This document shows, in pieces, positions 1 to 9,603 of a DNA stretch of 64,000 bases (positions are counted from its first letter, which is position 1; the number at the start of each line of letters is the position of its first letter). The translations under genes were made by a program, and so were the position numbers. This DNA comes from Botrytis cinerea B05.10. Lineage: Eukaryota; Ascomycota; Leotiomycetes; Helotiales; Sclerotiniaceae. Under the pieces are notes generated by a model. That model was not told the origin of the DNA, ran no database searches, and saw only the letters and a list, made by a program, of their open reading frames with translations. The stretch spans positions 1,488,001 through 1,552,000 of the forward strand of contig NC_037319.1 of assembly GCF_000143535.2 (NCBI RefSeq), in the 5' to 3' direction.

Positions 1-1336
1 TTGATGTTGCTTGTAAGAACATGATCATGAATATAATCGTTTGCAAAGATGTCATGTCGCGACAATCAGTCAGATCCATCATTTGTCGAGCAGCTTTGTA
101 AAATTTGAATCTGACGAGATGTTAGTCTTGTAATAAATTGGAGATGAAGTAGCACAAGACATAGGCTTGTACTCATCCATGAAGTTCGGGTAAGACGAAG
201 CTACGAAGCTATATGCGCACTGTCGCTAAAGACTGCACTCACCCTTGATCCATACTACTTTTATACTTCTTCCCATCCGGGTCCGTGGAGTTGGGGGGCT
301 GTGACGAAAACATACAGCCCAAAGCTAAAGCCATATACAATAACGGCAGAAATTTATGCTCTTCATCACCAAAACTTTCAGGTGGTAGATCGTATATCCT
401 ATTAAACATTTCATAAAAACTGGGTTCATGAACGAAACGTAAGAGGCAACAAGCGCAATGCAATGCATCTTCACATAAAGACATGGCTACTTCTCGGGGA
501 GGCAGATCCATTGTGTTGGGAAGACCAAAATCATAAGGAGAATCAGTAGATGATCTTGGGGAATCGAAAGTGGGTGGCATTTGCGCACTTGGTGGTTTGG
601 GAAGCAAGTTGGGAGATCCAAGTAAACTACCAAATTGTTCACGTAGACGTCTAATAAAGACAGTTCCCGATGAACCACCATGAAAGTCCCAGTTTCCACG
701 TTCGTCAAGATCGAGTTGCCCTGTGGATTCTATCATGGATCGTAACTGCGCATCCTGTTCTGATAGCTGTGGCTGTTGAGGGGTCCCGCTTGGCAGGGAG
801 CTCGTGGTCGACGGGGTCGTCGGCGCAACTTGTCGGTGCAGTAATGATGCCGCATCTATGTTTGGATCGTTTAGATTTATGTTTGGAAGATAGGCTTTTA
901 TAATGCTTTCTGCTCGCTGTAGACGAAGCTCCAACGATTCGACATACTGCGGCGCCGGGTTCCTTCTTCTATTTGAGGGCTGATCATATGTACAATCTGT
1001 CATGGCACATTGGTCAACGATGGATGTAAAAAAAAAAAAAAATACGCAAATCACAAACAATATCATACCATAACTATATACAGTGCAATGAGTACAAGGT
1101 TGCTTTCCATCACACTTTATTTTCTTCCTCCTACATTCATCACACGCCCTCGTAACTCGTCTCCTCTTTTGCAAGGGCGCAGGGCGTGGCTGCGATGAAG
1201 GCGCATGCAAATCTTCTGCTGGCTCCAGGTCGGGAGATGATTGATTCGGACTGAGAGGAGTTTCTTGACTTGATTGAGCTTGACCTGGTTGCGATTGCGG
1301 CTGTTTGTCGGTTGATGTGCCTGATGTGCCTGACAT
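1..1336 (-). CDS. Zn2Cys6 transcription factor, C-terminus beyond the left edge
   Basis: A fungal binuclear-cluster transcription factor that probably binds DNA in the nucleus. Exons on the minus strand are 1336-1069, 996-243 and 110-<1. Introns 1068-997 (72 nt) and 242-111 (132 nt, donor GTGAGT, branch CTAAC) keep the frame. The cluster is C65-X2-C68-X6-C75-X5-C81-X2-C84-X6-C91, preceded by the basic run QKRRRVTR. The next segment resembles the linker and coiled coil of this family (VESLELRLQRAE). The last two exons enter a fungal_trans middle homology domain (for example YKAARQMMDLTDCRDM). The N-terminus is rich in Gln, Ser and Pro. The cluster, with its HCTVYSYDCTY segment, recalls the yeast Tbs1/Hal9 type, but that match is from memory and the target genes are unknown. 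The first intron splits the zinc cluster. The ATG at 1336 is the first in frame. Confidence 0.88.
997..1068 (-). other. Intron inside the zinc-cluster codons (72 nt, no in-frame stop)
   Basis: The donor is GTATGA at 1068 and the acceptor is ACAG ending at 997, with a long T run (an A run on the plus strand, 1028-1042) inside. The intron is 24 codons long and open in the frame of the flanking exons. Removing it restores the spacing between Cys84 and Cys91. Unspliced mRNA would stay in frame but separate these two zinc ligands. Confidence 0.85.
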
Positions 1337-2339
1337 CTTTGATGATTAAAAGAATGAAGATTGAACCAAAAAAAGGACTTCTGGAGTCGCGATCTCAATG
1401 AGAGAAAGAAAAGGATGAATCAATGGCAGACTTCTATTATTCTGCTACGATTCATGGAATCACAAATCGGACTGGCCGAATGAGGTATTGGTAAGGAAGG
1501 TAGTGCTCGGGCAATCGACCCCTCTTATTCTTTATTGCGTAGTCTTGACGTTGACGCTCTCGGATATAAGGAAAAACTGGGCTGAACAAGCAGAGTCAAT
1601 AGGAAAAGGATAAGGCAAGGTCGTAGCAATTGACAAGAAATAGTCCGCTTGGCAGCGCAAAAGATGCAGCTATCGAGGGCTTGGGAGGTATGACAACGTA
1701 TGGGTGTATGGATGTATGGATGGGTGTATGGATGGGTGTGGTATATAGTGTGCAGTATATGTACGAACGTATGTATGTATGAATGTGAGAAAGCAATTAA
1801 GAGAGAGGGCGAGGTCGATCGTTCTTTCTAGCGACTCGATGGAATTCTATTATGCATAAATTGCATGAAGTACCCAGTCTGCCGAATAATACCACGCCAT
1901 TGGGGGAAAAAAGCAGCTTTCTTCCTCTTCCTCTTCCTCTTCCTGTTCTTCGTGCATCTAGGGAAAAAGGTATGGGGACGTAAAGAAAATCATGGATGGA
2001 GTAATAAATGTCACTGTACCATGGTTAAGCCGTTCCTACAACGAGATAACGACTAATAAGACAAAGGATGATTTCACCCAAATCTGCAAGCAAGCAAGGC
2101 GGGCGGATCTTGCGGACATACAACGATGGGATGGGATTGGACTGCATAGATTGATTAATTGGGTATCCCGAGCTCTACTCTCTTTTGGGTCTTTTGGGTC
2201 TTTTTCGTTGGCTTTGAAATAGATTGGGAATATTGGAATAATTGGGTCCGCCAAACGATCGAAGGGGCCAGTGAAGTGAGTGGAGGGAGGGATGATGGGG
2301 AAGGGAAGATGGAAAAAGAAAGAAGCAGTTGCTCCAGGG

Positions 2340-2389
2340 TACAAGTTACAAGTTACAAGTTACAACTTACAACTTACAACTTACAACTT
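2340..2389. repeat. Period-7 tandem array (TTACAAG/TTACAAC)
   Basis: Seven units of 7 bp. The first units read TTACAAG and the later ones TTACAAC, so a clean switch of one base divides the array into two halves. Confidence 0.9.
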
Positions 2390-3411
2390 TCCCAAGGTCG
2401 GTCGCTCGGTCGGTTGGTCGATAGGGAGACGGAGAGCTGCTCCCCCTCCCCCTCTCCCCCTCTGCTCGCGCGATGCATCCATCCCTCGTGTATTGTCGAT
2501 TGCTCTCCAGTGGACGGTCGTTTCGTCGTGCGTCGATGGATTGCTGAGCAGGCTGCGGATTGATGTGACAATAATTCAATCAAATAATCTATAATCTCTC
2601 TTCTCTCTCTGTACGGGACGGAGCCAATGCAGGAAGAGGGAAGCGATCGCCACGCGCTCTTTCCCCATGTGGGAAGGCGTGGAAAGCTTAAAGGTGCAGA
2701 ACAGTGGGCCGAAATAGAAAGATTTCAGAAAACGCCAGAACATCATTGCCAAGGCACTTGGGATCATTCGATAAGAGGTCCGCCGCCGAGCGGGATCACT
2801 ATCCATTAAGTAATCATGCGCAGGGATCGTGAAGGGATGGATTCCGTATTCGCTCGATTAACCCCAGTTGGGCCACACCGTCACCGGACTAGACCGCATG
2901 CTTGCTAGGCCTCGAATTATGAAAGTCGGAAAGTCGGAAATCCGGGACCGATGAACGTGAGGCGTGAGTAGAGACGAGAGAGAGAGGGAGGGGGGGGGAT
3001 CATGGAAAACGGGCGAGCGAGAGAAGACACTGTCGAGTTCCGTGAGGTATTTATAAGATTGCCATTCGTATGTGTTGGCGTGTACTGTGTCTATCTCCTC
3101 CGCATCTGCCCTTCGCGACCTCCCTACCTCCCTACCTCCCTGGCGTTTCCAGCCTTGCGAGTTCAAGGATGTTCTCCGTACTATCTATTTCTGATGAGGG
3201 GTCCGAGGAGAAACGACCGTGATATCGATTTCAGAGTCTTGGCAAGGCGGAAGCTAGTGAAGGGCACACCATCTTGAATGACTCAAATTATTCACTCGCG
3301 TCGAGGGGCCTTATTCACACGCGACGGGCAGCAAGAAACGAAATGTGTGTGATTCGCATCTGGATGTTCGCTGTGTTTGGATATTATCATTAGCAGGTGT
3401 ATAATTCCTTT

Positions 3412-3453
3412 CCATCTTCCATCTTCCATCTTCCACCTTCCACCTTCCACCTC
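3412..3453. repeat. Period-7 tandem array (CCATCTT/CCACCTT)
   Basis: Six units of 7 bp: three CCATCTT, two CCACCTT and one CCACCTC. It is a strictly pyrimidine-rich plus strand with unit-to-unit drift along the array. Confidence 0.9.
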
Positions 3454-3918
3454 AGAAGAGAAGTAGATGATTCAACCACACTTGAGCCACACCCTCGCAC
3501 TTCGTACAATGCTTGGAAATCCATTTTGGTGTGTAGTCTAACTGTGCATGTGGAGCAGCTTACTGCGATTACCCACCTAGTACCCAGCACATGCATACAC
3601 ATACACACTCTCGTCCGTCCCATCCTCACATTTCACATTTGGCAGATGACTGTAGTTTATCCAGAATCCAGATTTCTGAGAAGCCCTTGGGTACTGCCCG
3701 AATCAGTAACCACTCAGATCAAGAGATGCGCACAATTACATTATGAGATTTATCATGTTTTCCGCTATCTTGGGGGGACTGCAACCGGAGACCGTTCTCG
3801 CGTTTGTGTGCCTCTCACAGGGTGTGCCCATAGGGTAAGAGACAGAGAGGGATTCAGATAAGGCTGGAGATACATCGTCGGCTCTTTTTTCTTTTTCTTT
3901 TTCTTTTCTCTTACGTTT

Positions 3919-3956
3919 GCACTCTGCACTCTGCACTCTGCACTCACTCTGCGCTC
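3919..3956. repeat. Period-7 tandem array (GCACTCT)
   Basis: Three perfect GCACTCT units followed by decayed copies (GCACTCA, then CTCTGCGCTC). It lies next to a polypyrimidine run. Confidence 0.85.
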
Positions 3957-4372
3957 GCGTCTCTGTGTCCATCGCATGTGCCGTGCTTCACATCCGTGTT
4001 GTCCTGTTTTGCTTTTTGGGAAGGCCGACTCGACCCAGGTATCCTTGCTGAAATAATACGGGCGCTTTCAGATGACTTGCATCAAGGGGTCATTTATGAA
4101 GGACGAAGCATTGTGATCCTTTCACGGTCTTCTCTTGTTCACGCAGTTGCCAATCCTGATCAATGAAATGAAATGAATAAATACTTGCTGGGCACCCAGG
4201 TAGCCAAGCACCCGACAGAGAGGTAGGTATGCGTGCTCCCATCAGTCGTGATCCTTCCCCGATACAAATAGCCTGTTGGAGTTTGGGGGGGTTGGAGTTC
4301 TGGCAACCACATCCATTCCGATTCCCATCGTTCAACGACGCCCTGCACCCACGCCATCCCCCCACGAAAAAA

Positions 4373-4403
4373 GCAAGCCGCAAGCCGCAAGCCACAAGCC
4401 ACA
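4373..4403. repeat. Period-7 tandem array (GCAAGCC/ACAAGCC)
   Basis: Three GCAAGCC units, one ACAAGCC unit and a partial unit. Confidence 0.85.
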
Positions 4404-4756
4404 GCGCAACTATCATAAGCCCAGAATTTCTAGACTCTCCTTAGTGCCCGCATAAAAATGCACCAGGTTGAATGAGGGGCAAAATTGAAAAAGGGAAAAA
4501 TTTCAAAGTTGGAAGGAGGGGCATGGCTGCATTAGAGTGCGTCATATCTTACCCGTATTCCGTACCTCTGTGGCATCAACTTTTACGAATGGCAAAACTG
4601 CAGAACCACACAACCATTATATATCATTGGCTTCGTGCGCTTGACATCCATGATATGAGACGGCGAGCTTCATGGATTCTGTGTGATTTTCGTCTTGGTA
4701 AGGAAGAGAGACAGAGAGAGGGGACAGAAAGAAAAAGAAAAGGAAAAAAAGTGCAG

Positions 4757-4783
4757 TGTACAATGTACAATGTACCTACAATC
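4757..4783. repeat. Period-7 tandem array (TGTACAA)
   Basis: Two TGTACAA units followed by the degenerate copies TGTACCT and ACAATCC. Related in sequence to the TTACAA array at 2340. Confidence 0.7.
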
Positions 4784-5315
4784 CTGTAAGCAAGAGAAGA
4801 TCCATTCAATGCAAATGGCTCTTTTATTTGGGTCTGTCTGCCAGAAAACCACAATAAGTGTAAATCTCTTACACACATGCTCATTTTCATCCTCGTCAAT
4901 TGGTCTGTCGGATTTGCTCTCTGGGATTCTTGCTTTGCTGCCACATACCCGCGCTCTACATAGTATAGTATGACGGTTAGCAGGAAATATACCTTGGTCG
5001 CAACTTACACTTTCATATGATCGCTACGACTATTTAAGCTCGAGAGAATCGATTTTCCTTCCAGTCCTCTTTTTATCTAGCATTTATTATTTTTGGTCCA
5101 ATCGACTTGAAAGATTTGTAAAATCTCAGATTGTACCTGAATTGCCTACCTTGGATTGTTCTGGAAACGAACAACAAAGGAAACCTTGGACCACTTCGCA
5201 AAGCTCTACTTGAGATATAGATTGCTTGTATTGATTAGTGTGTCTGCCGTTTGGATCCTGCTATTGTCATTTACAACTTCAATCGATAGATTTGACTTAA
5301 AATATAACCAGCAAG

Positions 5316-6918
5316 ATGACTTCCATGAAACCAATCTTCTGTGCTACCCACCCCAGAGCATGCTCTACCGCATTCGAAAGAGTGAGTACCACTTCACCCC
5401 GCAGCTCTCGCAGCTAATTGACTAATACGTATTCAGGTCTTTATGACTCGCGATGACGTCCTTGCCTGTGTTCACGAACCCTTTGGAGATGCATTCTACT
5501 TTGGTCCCGAGAGACTCAGCCCGAGATATGAAGACGATGAAGCCGCGCGCAAGGAGAGTGGTTTCGCAGATAGTACATACAAGACGATTTTCGAGAGAAT
5601 TGAGAAAGAAGGCAAAGAGGTTAGAATTGAATCCGCTTTCACTGTCATCCCCGTCTTTCCTTAAGATGGCATTGGCCCTGCAGCTTCACCGGAGCTCTCG
5701 AGATTGGTTTTGGGCAGAAGACAAGTGTCTGACACTATGGGCTCCGTTTTTACTATTTGATACCCAAATATTCCGTACACCAAAGTCACCATCGCGCCAG
5801 TCCTATCTTTTGTAACCCGCATTCTCTTTGACTCTCTAAATTACGTCATGGAAGATTTACTTTTCGTGCGCCCGACTTTAAATCCTTACAAGCATATATT
5901 TTTGTTCTGATGGACCAACAGCTTACACCAAAATAGGGAAAGCGACTTTATATCAAAGATATTATTCACTACCTTGTGCCTCCTCAAGGGAAACCAGCAT
6001 CAATTGCTCCCTCACTCGGAGGTAAAAGTGTCAAGAAGGGTGTCGGCACCAACGGCGAAACAAACGGAGTAAACGGGGTGTCAAATGGGGAAACCAATGG
6101 GGTTAACGGCCACACAAACGGCCATACCAATGGACACACCAATGGACACACTAACGGCACCACCGCCAAAGCCCCATATCCATATAACACCGTCGCTGAG
6201 CCCGGAAACCCCACCGTTGTCCCCGCCGAAATCCTCAAGCAATTCCACTTCACCTTCCTCATCCGCCATCCCCGTTCTAGCATTCCCTCCTACTTCCGCT
6301 GCACCATTCCTCCTCTGGACAAAGTAACTGGCTTCTACGACTTCATGCCTGAAGAAGCCGGTTACGATGAACTCCGTCGCGTATTCGATTTCCTACGCTC
6401 CAATAACCAAGTTGGACCCAGCAATGCCGGAACCCCCGAATCCCAGTCTGAGAATCTGAAAGACGGAGAAGTGAGTGTTACGGTTATTGACGCAGATGAT
6501 TTGTTGGATAATCCAGAGGGTATCATTAAAGCTTATTGTAAAGAGGTGGGCTTGGAATATGATGCCAATATGTTGATTTGGGATACCGAAGAGCATCACA
6601 AGAAAGCGCGCGAGGCGTTTGAGAAATGGAGGGGTTTCCACGATGATGCTATTAATTCTTCGAGTTTGAAAGCGAGGGAACATGTAAGTTTTTCTTAGCC
6701 CTCTTCTTATTTTCCCCTCTTTCCATTGAACGGAAATGGATACACAAATTTGCATTCTAACACTCTGAAATTAGAAAAAGAAAACCAAAACCATAACCCA
6801 AGAAAACGAAGAATGGGCCGAGAAATACGGCGCGGACGCGGCGAAAATCATTAGAGAAACGGTGGATGCGAATATTGACGATTATGAATATTTGAAACAA
6901 TTTGCGGTTAAGGTTTAG
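5316..6918 (+). CDS. Sulfotransferase-like P-loop family protein
   Basis: Exons are 5316-5381, 5437-5619, 5937-6683 and 6775-6918, giving 379 residues. The start MTSMKPIF leads straight into THPRACSTAFERVF (residues 11-24), the phosphosulfate-binding-type loop typical of fungal proteins annotated as sulfotransferase or 'branched-chain aminotransferase-like' P-loop proteins. Later segments match the same family: HEPFGDAFYFGPER, IKDIIHYLVPPQGKP, FLIRHPRSSIPSYFR and the C-terminal WEKF-like helix (AFEKWRGFHDDA). The substrate is unknown. Two features are odd. Residues about 120-160 are an Asn-Gly repeat that looks like an expansion inside the domain. Intron 2 is 317 nt, far longer than most introns here. 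Intron 1 has a clear GACTAATA branch site. No upstream in-frame ATG was found. Confidence 0.82.
6046..6165 (+). repeat. Asn-Gly coding repeat (NGHTNG / NGETNGVNG)
   Basis: Coding tandem repeat of 12-nt-type units such as CATACCAATGGA. It gives about eleven Asn-Gly dipeptides spaced by H-T, E-T or V. Synonymous codons alternate between copies (AAC/AAT, GGC/GGA), which suggests an expanded repeat kept in frame. Residues about 120-160 of the host protein. Confidence 0.9.
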
Positions 6919-7742
6919 GGAGTTTCTTCTTCTTTTTGGAAGAAAGGGAGGGAGGGAATTCTTGAGGATTGTTATAGAAGGGCAAATGGAAATACAGAAT
7001 AATAGAACAATGGCTGAAGAGCCGGATGAGGGAGATGCTGGATGGCTGGGTAGGGTTTGGGATGGAATGATGATGATGATGATTTGGGGATTTGGGGATT
7101 AGGATTTGGTGGATTAGTGAATGTGAGGTTTCTGTTTATAGTTTTTCTTATGGTTCAAATGTGAATATGAACATATATGTATATGTGTTTGTGTATATGT
7201 GTGTGTGTGTCTGTATGCTTTGATATAAGATCGAGGACATAGAATCAAGGACACAGAATCAAGGATACAAAATAGATAATATAAAATAGATAATATAAAA
7301 TAGATAATATAAAATAGATAATATAAAATAGATAATACAAATACAAGATATAAGTACAAGATACGAGACAAAATAAGACAAGACAAGATAAAATAACAAA
7401 AAAACAATAAGAATAAAATGAAAAATGAAAGAGGGGGAGAAGGAGAAGGAGAAGGAAAGGGAAAGGAAAAGGAGAAACTTCGCTTGTGTTTTTTTTTTTT
7501 CTTCTTCTTCTTGTTTCTGTTTAAATTTCTTTCTATTTTCTTTCCGTTTTTGCTTTTGCTCTTATCTCTTTTCGAATATAAAGGGAGGGGGGTGTATATA
7601 TATATACATACAGTAGAGCAAGAAGATACGAAATGAAATACGATGCAATGCAATATAGTGCGGTGTGATACTATGTGATTTTACAATATATATCTACATC
7701 TACATCTCCTACGTGCATCTCAAAAACATAAATTCTACTTTT
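6919..7742. other. Convergent 3' intergenic region with low-complexity DNA
   Basis: Lies between the ends of two convergent genes. It contains ATG/GAT runs (7068-7085), TGTGTATATG-type dinucleotide repeats near 7160-7210, the 14-bp array at 7269, GGAGAA purine runs (7430-7475), a T run at 7490-7502 and TATATA near 7595. Nothing that looks protein-coding was seen. Confidence 0.7.
7269..7338. repeat. 14-bp minisatellite, five units
   Basis: Five head-to-tail copies of AAAATAGATAATAT, perfect except that the last unit ends in C. The unit is exactly twice 7 bp, the period of many other arrays in the window. Confidence 0.92.
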
Positions 7743-9016
7743 TTAAAGAATTTTAGTTGCAGGAGTCTCTGTCTCTGCATTTGATTTATTTCCCAATCCC
7801 AGTGGTTGAGCTCCAGCTTCAACTGCAGATTCAAGCTCTAATTCCTGTGTTGCAACCGCATCAATTGCATCAGCTTGCTCGCGCGAAATTTCATATTCCT
7901 GCGCCGAACCGCCCGTCCTTTCCATCCATGCTAATTTTTCCAACTGTGCTTGTCTCTCCTGCGCCCAATTGTCGGCGGGGGATTGTCTGATTCTTTGTGG
8001 GAGCACCTTGGGTCCCTTTCCCATTGCGCGGTGTTTCTCCATGAGCGCTATGTGCTTTGCCCATCTCTCTTCTCTCGCTTTCATGATTCGTTCATTTTCT
8101 TCTCTGTTTTTCCTCTTCTTTTCTTCGTTGGCTTCCTTGATCGCTGCCCGCTCGGCTTTCCATTCGGCTTGCTTTTCGGTGCTCAGTGCTTGTCTTTTGA
8201 GAATGTCCCGATTATTTCGATCCCAAGGTAGAGTATCGTGAAGAACAGCTTCGCCCCAGATATCGGATCCTTCGCCTGCGTAACTTGCGTCTGCGAGGTC
8301 ACTCCATTTCACTTCTACGACGCCTTCTTTCCCAATTCCCTCGAGACCTATTCTTTCACTTCCATATCTGATATCTTTGAGAACGGCGGCCATGTCGGCG
8401 ACGGTGTTGGCTTTTTGGTCGTTAATTTTGCGGGAGCGCAATTTGGAGGTAAGATGGATTTTTGATTTCTGGTAGTCGGATTCGCCTGGTTGGGGCTCGC
8501 GCTTGAAGAGGGGGGAGGAGGGGTCCCAGGAGTGTTCGTGCCGTTTGCGATATTCGCGGAGTTTTTGGAAGGCGCTAAGGCCGGAGGAGGAACAGCCAGG
8601 TGGGAAGGTTATTAGGGCCATGGGGTGCCAGTGGTCTTTGCGGAGGGCGGCAGGACGGGTCTTTTTGCCATTGTAGGGGAGTTGGTGAAGGGAAGAGGTG
8701 TTCTGGCGAGGGGTTAGTAAGGGTTGGGGTTGGGGTAGAGGGGGCGGGGGCGGGGCGAGTATGAGAGGATTTGAGGCATTGAGTATGGTGGTAAAGAGTA
8801 AATGAAAGGTAGAGAGGGAAAACATACGTCCATTCCCCTAGTAAGTGAGTAGACGACTTGATTCGTCCGTAAGTGATTATAGACATATATCTGCTCTCCA
8901 TGTTCCGGACGATTGGGTGGTTGTCTCGCAGTCACCGACTTCGTTGATGCATATCTGACACCCGCTGTCTTGCTGACCGAATTGCCGATGCAATTCCGAA
9001 GTGACGGGACACTCAT
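7743..9016 (-). CDS. MHR1: Mitochondrial large-subunit protein mL67 / Mhr1 homologue
   Basis: Exons are 9016-8828 and 8702-7743, with a 125-nt intron (donor GTATGT, branch CTAAC), giving 382 residues. The N-terminus (MSVPSLRNCIGN...) is basic, hydroxylated and free of acids, as expected for a mitochondrial presequence. The body holds the MHR1-family core: EQIYVYNHLRTNQVVYSL, then across the splice junction LPYNGKKTRPAALRKDHW, and LSAFQKLREYRKRHEHSWD. In yeast the family is a mitoribosomal large-subunit protein (mL67) also implicated in mitochondrial DNA recombination. The C-terminal third is long and highly charged (residues about 225-290, Lys/Glu/Arg-rich, probable coiled coil), a common extension in filamentous fungi. 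The gene is divergent from HSP104. The start is the first ATG giving a presequence; an upstream in-frame ATG at 9088 would add 24 residues. Confidence 0.85.
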
Positions 9017-9256
9017 GGCTATGAAGAATGTGAATTGATTGACTGGAAATGCGGGCGACAGTAACAATTTCGATATCTTGAAAACCAAAATTGTCCTAGC
9101 GTCTTTGGCTCCATGGATAAAGTTGATGCCTGGTTGAATTATGTAATGTTGGGCTCCAAAGTTAGGCCGCTACCAAGCAGAAAGCAGGCGGCGAATGCAA
9201 GCGAGCCAACTTTTTTGGTGTGTGGGGCCCAAAAATGTGTGGTTTAAGGTTGACGT

Positions 9257-9264
9257 TTCTAGAA
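9257..9264. promoter_or_regulatory. Heat-shock element core TTCTAGAA
   Basis: A perfect TTCnnGAA palindrome, the core recognised by Hsf1. The flanking CTAGAAGCT is repeated 20 bp downstream (9279-9287). About 340 bp upstream of the HSP104 start and 240 bp upstream of the MHR1 start. Confidence 0.6.
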
Positions 9265-9363
9265 GCTACGAGGTAATCCTAGAAGCTCATAGGATGGTGC
9301 CAGTCATTTCGAGAGATATCAAGTATTTACTATGGAATAGGTCATCGTATGGGTCTCACATTT

Positions 9364-9380
9364 GAAGCTTCCTATATAAA
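9364..9380 (+). promoter_or_regulatory. Heat-shock element GAAGCTTC adjoining a TATA box
   Basis: GAAGCTTC (9364-9371) is a GAAnnTTC Hsf1 site one base upstream of TATATAAA (9373-9380). This arrangement is typical of strongly inducible heat-shock genes and is oriented correctly for HSP104. Confidence 0.65.
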
Positions 9381-9603
9381 TGAGTGTTTTCCTTATACTC
9401 GGTTTCCTCTTCTCACCATCAAGACATAAAACCATATTCAATTCGAATCACTCATTGAAATAATTAGTTTGTTCTATTTACTCTCTTGCGCTGAAGCTCG
9501 GTACTAAACCCCGCAGCATAATACCTACAGAACTTATTACTTGCGTTTGAAACAATACAACAACGAAAACACACACATACGAACTGAACACAATACCGCA
9601 ATC

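Larger units (their letters stand above)
1337..5315. other. Gene-free intergenic region, repeat-rich
   Basis: About 4 kb between two divergent genes. No open frame has recognisable homology or a consistent intron chain. The region holds many short tandem arrays: a TGTATGGATG-type array near 1695-1742, five period-7 arrays listed separately, GGTC units near 2397-2425, purine or pyrimidine runs near 2975-3000 and 3885-3915, and an A/G run near 4705-4750. It probably holds the promoter and 5' UTR of the Zn2Cys6 gene and the promoter of the gene at 5316. Confidence 0.6.
9017..9603. promoter_or_regulatory. Bidirectional promoter between MHR1 and HSP104
   Basis: The 587 bp between two divergent starts hold two heat-shock-element cores (9257-9264 and 9364-9371), a second CTAGAAGCT copy at 9279-9287, and TATATAAA at 9373-9380, about 224 bp before the HSP104 ATG. 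Pyrimidine-rich and CAACA-rich leader sequence precedes the ATG. Confidence 0.7.

Noticed and set aside
5156..5425. A plus-strand open frame with a hydrophobic stretch overlapping exon 1 of the sulfotransferase-like gene
   Set aside because: It starts at TTG and reads a different frame from the conserved THPRACSTAFERVF exon. The true start is the ATG at 5316.
7114..7653. A 179-codon minus-strand frame rich in Tyr, Ile, Ser and Phe
   Set aside because: It is a translation of the 14-bp minisatellite and purine runs, with no family features.
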